In this document: piece by piece, positions 33,241 through 39,584 of the stretch | Layout: every line of letters begins with the position of its first letter | Position numbering within the stretch: position 1 is the stretch's first letter | Assembly (NCBI RefSeq): GCF_030689745.1 | Contig: NZ_JAUYGL010000036.1 | Coordinates: 1 to 39,584, forward strand | DNA length: 39,584 nt | Direction: 5' to 3' | DNA from: Devosia sp. | Lineage (GTDB): Bacteria > Pseudomonadota > Alphaproteobacteria > Rhizobiales > Devosiaceae | Notes under the pieces: generated by a model | What the model was told of the DNA's origin: nothing | Database searches by the model: none | What the model saw: only the letters and a program-made list of their open reading frames with translations | Program-made: the position numbers and the translations under genes

Positions 33241-35172
33241 CTAACGGGCCTTGCCTAGGGCGGCGACCATGGCTGCTTCGTCATAGCCCAGCGTGCTCAG
33301 TGCGGTGGCGACAATGCCGGCGCGGTCGAGGCCGGCGTCGGCATACATGTCGGCCTGGCTGGCATGCTCGACAAAACGATCAGGGATCATCAGCGGGCGG
33401 AAGCGCAGCTTGCCGTCGAGCAGGCCATTGCTGGCCAGGAAAGTTGCGACGTGGCTGCCAAAGCCGCCAATCGAGCCTTCCTCGGCGGTCAGCAGTACAT
33501 CGTGGGTGCTGGCCAACTGGGCAATCAGTTCTTCGTCGAGCGGCTTCATGAAGCGGGCGTCGGCAATGGTCGGGGTGAGGCCCAAAGCGGCCAGCTTGTC
33601 GGCAGCGGCGAGCACTTCGCCCAGGCGCGTGCCGTAGCTGAGAATGGCAATGGTGGCGCCCTGACGCACGATGCGACCCTTGCCGATGGGCAGTATCTGG
33701 CCGCGAGCGGGCAGGTCGACGCCCATGCCGTCGCCGCGCGGGTAGCGGAAGGCAATGGGGCCGTCGTCATAGGCGGCAGCGGTTGTCACCATATGGCGCA
33801 GTTCGGCCTCGTCGGCGGCGGCCATCTGCACGATGCCGGGGATGGCGCCGAGATAGGCGGCGTCGTAATTGCCGGCATGGGTGGGACCATCGGCGCCGAC
33901 ATAGCCGGCCCGATCAATGGCGAAGCGCACCGGCAGGTGCTGGATGGCCACGTCGTGGATGACCTGGTCATAGGCGCGCTGCAGGAAGGTCGAATAGATA
34001 GCGCAGAACGGGCGCATGCCCTCGCTGGCCATGCCGGCGGCGAATGTCACGGCGTGCTGCTCGGCAATGCCGACATCGAAAATGCGGCTGGGGTGGATTT
34101 CGGCAAATTTGTCCAGACCGGTGCCCGAGGGCATGGCGGCGGTGACGGCCACGATGCGCGGATCGCCATTGGCTTCCTGGATCAGCGTATCGGCGAAAAC
34201 TGACGTATAGGACGGCGCATTGGAGGGCGTCTTGGTCTGTGCGCCCGTGATGACGTTGAACTTGGAGACGCCGTGATATTTGTCGTCCGAATCTTCGGCC
34301 GGGCCGTAGCCCTTGCCCTTTTTGGTGACGACATGCACCAGGATCGGGCCTTCGGCCGCGTCGCGCACATTGTCGAGAATGGGCAGCAAGTGATCGAGAT
34401 TGTGCCCATCAATCGGGCCGACATAGTAAAAGCCGAGTTCTTCAAACAATGTGCCGCCGGTGAAGAAGGAGCGGGCAAATTCTTCGGTGCGGCGGGCCGG
34501 TTCGTGCAGGAACTGCGGCAGCTTGCTGACCACGGATTTGGCGGCCTCGCGGGCGCCGCGATAGACCGGGCTGGAGACCAGGCGCGCCAGATAGGCGCTC
34601 ATGGCGCCGGTGGGCGGTGCGATCGACATGTCATTGTCATTCAGCACGACGATCAGCCTGGCATCCATGGCGCCGGCATTGTTCATCGCCTCATAGGCCA
34701 TGCCGGCCGACATGGCGCCGTCGCCGATGACGGCGATGACATTGCGTGGCTTGTCCATCAGCGCACTGGCGACCGCCATGCCCAGACCGGCCGAGATCGA
34801 GGTGGAGGAGTGGCCGGCGCCAAACGGATCGTATTCGCTTTCGGCGCGACGGGTGAAGCCGGACAGACCATCCTTCTGGCGCAGGGTGCGAATGCGGTCG
34901 CGGCGTCCGGTCAGGATCTTGTGCGGATAGGCCTGATGGCCAACATCCCAGATGATCCGGTCATGGGGGGTGTCGAACACGGCATGCAAGGCCACGGTCA
35001 GTTCGACAACGCCCAGGCCGGCGCCCAAATGGCCACCGGTGACCGAGACGGCGTCGATCATCTCGGCGCGCAATTCATCGGATAATTGCCGCAAATCCTC
35101 GCGCGGCATGGCGCGCAAATCAACGGGTGAATTGACAGTATCGAGCATGGGTGTCGAGGGCTTGTCGGCCAA
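33241..35172 (-). CDS. dxs: 1-deoxy-D-xylulose-5-phosphate synthase
   Basis: A 643-residue thiamine diphosphate enzyme joining pyruvate and glyceraldehyde 3-phosphate in the first step of the MEP isoprenoid pathway. His48 (GGHLGAGLG), His79 ([11 protein letters not shown]), the GDGAMSAG cofactor motif at 150-157 and the transketolase pyrimidine-binding region ([15 protein letters not shown]) are all present. The start is a TTG at 35172, supported by AAGGA eight bases upstream and by the MxDKPSTPxLDTVN N-terminus I recall from related Devosia proteins; the ATG at 35148 has no ribosome binding site. A perfect 16-bp palindrome lies about 80 bp upstream. Confidence 0.96.
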   Translation of the reverse strand: MADKPSTPMLDTVNSPVDLRAMPREDLRQLSDELRAEMIDAVSVTGGHLGAGLGVVELTVALHAVFDTPHDRIIWDVGHQAYPHKILTGRRDRIRTLRQKDGLSGFTRRAESEYDPFGAGHSSTSISAGLGMAVASALMDKPRNVIAVIGDGAMSAGMAYEAMNNAGAMDARLIVVLNDNDMSIAPPTGAMSAYLARLVSSPVYRGAREAAKSVVSKLPQFLHEPARRTEEFARSFFTGGTLFEELGFYYVGPIDGHNLDHLLPILDNVRDAAEGPILVHVVTKKGKGYGPAEDSDDKYHGVSKFNVITGAQTKTPSNAPSYTSVFADTLIQEANGDPRIVAVTAAMPSGTGLDKFAEIHPSRIFDVGIAEQHAVTFAAGMASEGMRPFCAIYSTFLQRAYDQVIHDVAIQHLPVRFAIDRAGYVGADGPTHAGNYDAAYLGAIPGIVQMAAADEAELRHMVTTAAAYDDGPIAFRYPRGDGMGVDLPARGQILPIGKGRIVRQGATIAILSYGTRLGEVLAAADKLAALGLTPTIADARFMKPLDEELIAQLASTHDVLLTAEEGSIGGFGSHVATFLASNGLLDGKLRFRPLMIPDRFVEHASQADMYADAGLDRAGIVATALSTLGYDEAAMVAALGKAR

Positions 35173-35253
35173 ACGGGCAGTCCTTCGCCAAAACGGGCAG
35201 CATCACGCTTGTTTAGGCGCGCGGGCGGCGCTTTGCAACATTGGCGGGCAGGC

Positions 35254-35269
35254 TGCGCCAATTGGCGCA
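35254..35269. promoter_or_regulatory. Perfect 16-bp palindrome upstream of dxs
   Basis: TGCGCCAATTGGCGCA is a perfect palindrome in the 137-bp gap between the DUF882 gene and dxs, both on the minus strand. Neither side has a U-tract, so an operator is more likely than a terminator. Confidence 0.5.
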
Positions 35270-35309
35270 ACGGCAACGCTGCAGGGGAAGCCAGCCTGGT
35301 CGCGACCGG

Positions 35310-36980
35310 TCAGTTGATGACGTTCGCCACCGGCTGGGCACCGACGAAGCGGGTGTGGGAAAGCCCTTCGGGGAAATCGCCGGCGCGCAGGACAGTGACG
35401 TAGCGGCCCATTTCGGTTGCGGGGCTGAAATCGGCCTCGTCGTGATCCCAGATTGCGGCGAAATATTCCGAACTCAGCGCCGTTGGGGCGATGAACACCT
35501 CGGCGACATGTTCAAGATCGGGCGCGATCAGTTCGGGATGGCGCATGGTGCTGGTGGTTGGCCGCTTGGCGATGTGGTCGGCGAGTGCCTGAGCCACTGG
35601 CTCGTCCTGACGCGCGGCGCCAAAGGTGCCGCGGAACAGATTGGTCAGGGCCCCGGTGACACCGCTGCCGCCGCCCAGCGAAGCTGTGCGCAGGGTGGTG
35701 ACACCGGACAATGGCGGCAGTGTGGGCAGGCGGGTGGCGGGAATGGCAGCCGTGGTGGCCGGAGCGGTTTCGCGCTTGATGATCATTTCGAGCGCCCGCT
35801 GGGCGTTGGGGTCCTGCGGCATGGGCTGCAGATAGGCTGTCATCATGCTCGGCTCTTCGGTCGCGGTCATGTGCAGACGTGGCTGTGGCAATGGCGCCGT
35901 CAGGGCAGCGATTGCGGTTACGGCGTCGCTCGAGGGCAGGTTCGCGGCGGTTGCCATCAGCAGCGTCGGGGATTTGCGCATGGGCAAGGGCGCGCTGGCC
36001 GTGGTGGTCAATTCGGCTGCTTCGAGCGGGGCGCTGCCGGCAGTGGCAAAGGGCAGGGCGGGTGGCGCAGCAGGCGCAACCGCAGCACCCAAATTGGCTG
36101 AGCGCATTGCCGGGATCGGTGCGGATTTTGGCGTGGTTGCCTGGGGCGTGAGCGAGGCCATCTGTACCGGCGCCGCCTGGACTGCTGCGGGCTGGCTGTT
36201 ATTGCCACCAAACAGCATGTCGACCAGCGTGCGACCGCTGCCGCCGCTATCAGCGATCTGGGTGCCCGAGGAACGGCCATCGCAGGGATAGGCGTGGCAC
36301 TTTTTCCATTCGGCCATGGCGGTCTGGTAGCCCTGCTGCGACAGCGGCTTGCCATCGGAGGGCAGGTGCATGGTCTTGCCGTCGGGGAAAATATCCTTGA
36401 GCTGGGCGCGGGTCATACGTGGCCAGGCACGCACAGAGCCGGTATCGAGATGTACGAACGGGCTGCCCGAAGTGGGGTAGTAGCCGACGCCGCCAACCTG
36501 TTTCTTCATGGCAATGGCGCGCAGCTTGGCCAGCGGCACGCCGGGGATGAAGAAATCCATGGCATTGCCCTTGGTGTGCTGACTGTTCTCAGCAACGCCA
36601 GAGGATTTGGAGCGCAGCATGTTGTTGGTGGCGGGCGAGCGATAGGCCGAGACGACGTTGATGGGCTGGCTGGCACCAACCGCCTGATAGACATCCCAGA
36701 TCAGATCGAACAGGCGCGGGTCCATCTTGGTGGGCTCGTTGCGACGCCAGTCGCGCAGGAAATAGTTGAGCTCATTGAGACCAGACTGGACGAATTGTCC
36801 GTTGCGCTTGAAGACGATGCGCGCGGTCTCTTTGGTGTGGGTGTAATGCAGGTAGATGGCACGCTCGGACGCTGCCGCCGCAGGCACAACGGCCTGTGGC
36901 ATGATGAGGGTAAGGCTGATCAGGGCAGCGAGAAAAATCCGCCCGATACGATAGTGTTGCAAGTAGGAAGCCCCCGTCAC
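35310..36980 (-). CDS. DUF882 (M15-like) peptidase-domain protein with long tail
   Basis: A 556-residue exported protein. Residues about 11-37 form a signal or anchor segment. Residues about 40-190 are the DUF882/YcbK-like domain of the M15 peptidase clan, with His135 and Asp142 (QHTKGNAMDFF) and His177 (PFVHLDTG) as the zinc ligands. Relatives act on peptidoglycan crosslinks. The rest, about 350 residues, is low-complexity and Ala/Pro/Thr-rich with a small ordered-looking C-terminal end, much longer than typical DUF882 proteins. The start is GTG at 36980. It follows an L,D-transpeptidase on the same strand, giving a likely cell-wall remodelling pair. Confidence 0.87.
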   Translation of the reverse strand: MTGASYLQHYRIGRIFLAALISLTLIMPQAVVPAAAASERAIYLHYTHTKETARIVFKRNGQFVQSGLNELNYFLRDWRRNEPTKMDPRLFDLIWDVYQAVGASQPINVVSAYRSPATNNMLRSKSSGVAENSQHTKGNAMDFFIPGVPLAKLRAIAMKKQVGGVGYYPTSGSPFVHLDTGSVRAWPRMTRAQLKDIFPDGKTMHLPSDGKPLSQQGYQTAMAEWKKCHAYPCDGRSSGTQIADSGGSGRTLVDMLFGGNNSQPAAVQAAPVQMASLTPQATTPKSAPIPAMRSANLGAAVAPAAPPALPFATAGSAPLEAAELTTTASAPLPMRKSPTLLMATAANLPSSDAVTAIAALTAPLPQPRLHMTATEEPSMMTAYLQPMPQDPNAQRALEMIIKRETAPATTAAIPATRLPTLPPLSGVTTLRTASLGGGSGVTGALTNLFRGTFGAARQDEPVAQALADHIAKRPTTSTMRHPELIAPDLEHVAEVFIAPTALSSEYFAAIWDHDEADFSPATEMGRYVTVLRAGDFPEGLSHTRFVGAQPVANVIN

Positions 36981-37026
36981 GCTAAACTCTGTCCGGTATG
37001 CCAGTCTATCGTCGCAAATTAGCGTA

Positions 37027-37041
37027 AAATCCCATGGATTT
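37027..37041. promoter_or_regulatory. Inverted repeat between L,D-transpeptidase and DUF882 genes
   Basis: AAATCC-CAT-GGATTT is a perfect 6+6 inverted repeat about 50 bp before the DUF882 GTG. It lies in the 172-bp gap between the two genes, in a locally AT-rich patch that may hold the promoter of the DUF882 gene. Confidence 0.35.
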
Positions 37042-37152
37042 GATTAACGCCAGCCCGCTGTCAGCAGATCCTAATCCCGCTCACGCCGATGTTATTACGA
37101 TCAAAACCCGGCACAACCAAGGCGAAATTGTAAACGCAGGGTTAAGACCGGC

Positions 37153-38847
37153 TTACGGAGAAATGGTGCCGTCACCGGCTTCGGCGACGATTTCAGGCAT
37201 GGGCGCCGGCGTCGCCAGACCCATGGCCGCGATCAGCGCGGCATTGTGACCATAGATGTCACTGAAGGACCGCAGGGTGCCGTCAGGTGCCACGCGAACC
37301 GTGAAATAGGCAAGATGCACGGGAATCTGGTGCTCGGGGTTCACCCAGCGCTCGGCACTGCCAAACATGTCCTCCAGCGAGCCGCGGCTGATTTTGGTTT
37401 CGTTGGCCAGCAAGGCCCCGGCAAACTCCAGCGGGTTCTGCACGCGGACGCAGCCATGGCTGAGGGCCCGGGAGTCGCGGGAGAACAGCGATTTGGACGG
37501 GGTGTCGTGCAGGTAGACGTCGTGCTTGTTGGGAAACAGGAACTTGATCTGGCCCAGGGCATTGCTGGTACCGGGGCGCTGACGCACCCGGAACGGGAAA
37601 TTGCTGGCGCTGACCTGGTTCCAATCCACTGACCATGGGCTGATCGGGCTGCCCTGGTAGAGCAGATCGTAATTGTGGCTGTCGATGTAGCCGGGATTGT
37701 TCAGCACAGCCGGGGCAATCTCGGCTTTGACGATCGAGCTGGGCACATTCCAGTAGGGATTGACCACGATGTGGCGAATGCTGTCGGAAAACACCGGCGT
37801 CTGGTTCCTGACGGTGCCAACCACGACCCGGGTGGTGTATTCCTCCTGGTTGTCGCGATTGATCGATAGCCGGTATTCGGGAATGTTGACCAGCACGTTG
37901 AACGCGCCCAGATCACGCGGCATCCAGCGCCAGCGCTCCATATTGGCGAGAATATCGGCCTTGGTCAGCGCCGCGCCGCCATTGAGTTCGCGCAGCGTAG
38001 CCGGCCCCATGACACCGTCGACGGCCAGATTGCGGGCCTGCTGAAAGGCCTTGACGGCTGCGACGACGCTGTCGTCATAGAGCGTGTCCTGGGTCGTGGC
38101 GAGTTCGAAGCGTTGGCGCAGCACCGGGACGCGTGCGTCCTTCATGCCGGGGCGCAATGTGATGCCGGCGTCAATCTGCACGGGGCGGGCGGCCTGGGTC
38201 TCGTCAAAACTTGCCAAGGCCGCCTTGAGCGCGAGAAATTCGGGGTGGGTCGGCTCCAGCGCTGTCAGCACCGTGACCGGATCAGGGCTGGTCGCCAGTT
38301 GCACCAGCAGGGCGCCCTCGTCGAGCCGCTTGGGCGCGACATCGAAGGTCTTGCTGATCGAGCCGGGCACGATGCGACCGGTATAGATATGGGTGGCGTA
38401 GCGCATGGTGGCGCGTGAGAATGCCGTCTCCAGTGCTGCCATTTTGGCGGGGTCGTTGCCCACAGCGGAAACGTCGAGTTCGGGCGTCAGATAGTCCTGC
38501 GGGCGCAGGCCCTCGCTGGCCGCGGCTGCGAACAAGGTGCGGATCTTTTCGGCCGGGGCCGAGAAAGCCACCTGTCCCGTGGCGGTTTCATCCAGCCAGA
38601 TGGGCTCGAAATGGCGGGCGCCATAGAAGAAATACAGCTTCTGCGCTTCGGCATAAGCCGCGCTGTCTTTTCTGGCGCCGTAATAGGCAGCAGAAAGCCC
38701 CTGCTTGATGATCTGGGCCAGCGGCGTCTGGGGCGGGGCGATGAAGATGGGGCCGGCCGCATTGCTCGCCACATCCTGCGCCAGGGCGGGCATAAGACTG
38801 ACGGAGCTCGCGAGAGCGGCAATCAGGGTGACCAGAAACTTGTTCAT
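37153..38847 (-). CDS. L,D-transpeptidase, YcbB/LdtD-like
   Basis: A 564-residue periplasmic enzyme forming 3-3 peptidoglycan crosslinks. A signal peptide covers residues 1-23 (MNKFLVTLIAALASSVSLMP, then ALAQ). An N-terminal scaffold domain, a peptidoglycan-binding segment (LYDDSVVAAVKAFQQARNL) and a YkuD catalytic domain follow. The active-site motif SHGCVRV contains Cys466. This order matches LdtD/YcbB. The ATG at 38847 has GGAG upstream and gives a proper signal peptide, so the longer frame to 38892 is rejected. It is followed by the DUF882 gene on the same strand. Confidence 0.94.
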   Translation of the reverse strand: MNKFLVTLIAALASSVSLMPALAQDVASNAAGPIFIAPPQTPLAQIIKQGLSAAYYGARKDSAAYAEAQKLYFFYGARHFEPIWLDETATGQVAFSAPAEKIRTLFAAAASEGLRPQDYLTPELDVSAVGNDPAKMAALETAFSRATMRYATHIYTGRIVPGSISKTFDVAPKRLDEGALLVQLATSPDPVTVLTALEPTHPEFLALKAALASFDETQAARPVQIDAGITLRPGMKDARVPVLRQRFELATTQDTLYDDSVVAAVKAFQQARNLAVDGVMGPATLRELNGGAALTKADILANMERWRWMPRDLGAFNVLVNIPEYRLSINRDNQEEYTTRVVVGTVRNQTPVFSDSIRHIVVNPYWNVPSSIVKAEIAPAVLNNPGYIDSHNYDLLYQGSPISPWSVDWNQVSASNFPFRVRQRPGTSNALGQIKFLFPNKHDVYLHDTPSKSLFSRDSRALSHGCVRVQNPLEFAGALLANETKISRGSLEDMFGSAERWVNPEHQIPVHLAYFTVRVAPDGTLRSFSDIYGHNAALIAAMGLATPAPMPEIVAEAGDGTISP

Positions 38848-39184
38848 TCGGGCTCCAGCACGGCGGCGTCTTGATCGATGCATCACCCGCATTCCATCGC
38901 GGAATCGGCAGGCATATCGTTAAAAATCATTAGCCAGAAATCCTTAACAGGAACAATTGCTCGCAGCTTTGTGAGTGGGATTTGTGTTCCCTTTGTCACG
39001 GCAGCAGGGACCTGAGAACACCGCCTCGCTGCCTCATGGCCAAAGCGGGCGGGCGATCCAGCGGTTTGGCGCCAGTGTGCCGATCAGGCAAGAAATATCA
39101 CGCCGTGGCCTTTGACTTGGCAAAGTGTAATGCGGGTACTGTCGGGCCCTGCTAGAGCAATGGCTTTTTGCAGGAGCCTCGCCC
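38848..39184. other. Divergent intergenic region, 337 bp
   Basis: No gene was found here. The left part, upstream of the L,D-transpeptidase, contains an AT-rich patch (about 38920-38960) likely to hold that gene's promoter. The right part leads into the small gene at 39185. No strong palindrome, tRNA or terminator is evident. Confidence 0.5.
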
Positions 39185-39415
39185 ATGACCAGTTACCGGA
39201 TTGTCGATTGCCGGGCGGGCGACAGCGCAGGGCAGGAGATCACCATCGCCAGCGCCGCCTCACCCGAGGATGCGGCGCACAAGGCGATCGGCGAGACGCT
39301 GGTGCGCAGCGGCCGCAAAAGCGATTTGCGGGTTCGCGTCTACTACCAGTACAGCGGGCAGACGCTATCGATGGTGCGGCTCTACGCCAAGGCGATTGAC
39401 CGGGAACAGCTCTGA
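39185..39415 (+). CDS. Small hypothetical protein, 76 residues
   Basis: A 76-residue protein without signal peptide or membrane span. It reads as a compact alpha/beta sequence: a first strand with one Cys (YRIVDCRAG), a strand plus helix (EITIASAASPEDAAHKAIGETLV), and two further strands (LRVRVYYQY and LSMVRLYAKAI). AGGAG eight bases before the ATG and an even coding pattern support it as real. No family is recognised. It stands between divergent and convergent neighbours as a lone gene. Confidence 0.7.
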   Translation: MTSYRIVDCRAGDSAGQEITIASAASPEDAAHKAIGETLVRSGRKSDLRVRVYYQYSGQTLSMVRLYAKAIDREQL

Positions 39416-39480
39416 CCGGCCAGATCCTGTCGATGGAGCAACCAACCAGGTCTGTCCGGGCCGACCAGATCACACCAGTG

Positions 39481-39584
39481 CTACGCCGCGTCGCTGAGCA
39501 GGTCTTCGGCCAGGCCGTATTCGTGCAGTTTGCGGTAGAGGGTGGAGCGGCCGATCTTGAGGGCGCGGGCGACACGTGACATGC
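39481..39584 (-). CDS. C-terminal end of a Fis-type HTH regulator (NtrC family), 5' end missing
   Basis: The minus-strand frame enters from the window edge and ends with TAG at 39481-39483. The 33 full codons visible read VARALKIGRSTLYRKLHEYGL and a short tail, the Fis-type helix-turn-helix found at the C-terminus of sigma-54-dependent response regulators. Only this DNA-binding end can be seen, so the receiver and AAA+ domains, if present, lie outside. Confidence 0.82.
   Translation of the reverse strand, partial: MSRVARALKIGRSTLYRKLHEYGLAEDLLSDAA

Noticed and set aside
37034..37249. 71-codon plus-strand frame between the DUF882 and L,D-transpeptidase genes
   Set aside because: It overlaps the 3' end of the transpeptidase gene, has no ribosome binding site and shows no protein-like pattern.
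39110..39140. Possible sigma-54 promoter (TGGCA near 39118 and ATGC downstream)
   Set aside because: The GG and GC elements are one base too far apart for the fixed sigma-54 spacing, and no -35/-10 pair of good quality was found either.

Overview
The window looks like ordinary chromosome from a GC-rich alphaproteobacterium of the order Hyphomicrobiales (Rhizobiales), most probably Devosia or a close relative. The evidence is the mix of family markers: GapR/DUF2312, a DUF1036 protein, an ExoD-type membrane protein, a single-domain receiver protein with a GPDRRR tail, the cysteine-free short L36, a ligase-associated MBL exonuclease beside an ATP-dependent DNA ligase, and a dxs N-terminus like those of Devosia. 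The assignment comes from recalled family resemblance, not a search. No rRNA, tRNA, insertion sequence, prophage or CRISPR array was found. Both ends cut genes: a HerA-like ATPase on the left and a Fis-type regulator C-terminus on the right.

Layout. 1-2.4 kb: truncated HerA-like ATPase (-) divergent from an ABC-F ATPase (+). 2.6-5.9 kb: a probable carbohydrate or sugar-acid group, with a Gfo/Idh/MocA dehydrogenase carrying a cysteine cluster, an FCD-type GntR regulator and an aldo/keto reductase. 6.1-9.0 kb: a large M16C zinc peptidase. 9.06-12.5 kb: exoD-like gene, MBL exonuclease, ATP-dependent ligase and a small UVR-domain protein, tightly packed and probably one DNA-repair operon. 12.5-21.2 kb: a complete fatty-acid beta-oxidation module, with MerR regulator and acyl-CoA ligase on the minus strand, divergent from acyl-CoA dehydrogenase, the hydratase/3-hydroxyacyl-CoA dehydrogenase fusion, thiolase and a 53-residue membrane microprotein. 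The divergent promoter region has two related 16-bp palindromes that are probably the MerR operators. 21.4-27.0 kb: an oligopeptide ABC importer (binding protein, two permeases, two ATPases).

27.0-31.5 kb: a HIT protein and receiver protein (-), rpmJ with a clear promoter, leader hairpin and terminator, an SRPBCC protein (+), pyruvate kinase translationally coupled to a DUF1036 secreted protein (-), and gapR (+). 31.6-33.1 kb: a 75-residue flagellar rod/hook-like mini-protein, and a divergent RibD-like reductase/HxlR regulator pair. 33.2-38.9 kb (-): L,D-transpeptidase, a long DUF882 peptidase-like protein and dxs. A small unknown protein and the regulator fragment close the window.

No obviously new multi-gene system stands out. 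The most promising leads are the predicted MerR palindrome regulon (with a third weaker copy before the peptide importer), the UVR mini-protein in a ligase/exonuclease operon that lacks the usual helicase and phosphoesterase, the thiolase-coupled microprotein, the rpmJ leader hairpin, and the condensed flagellar-type mini-protein.
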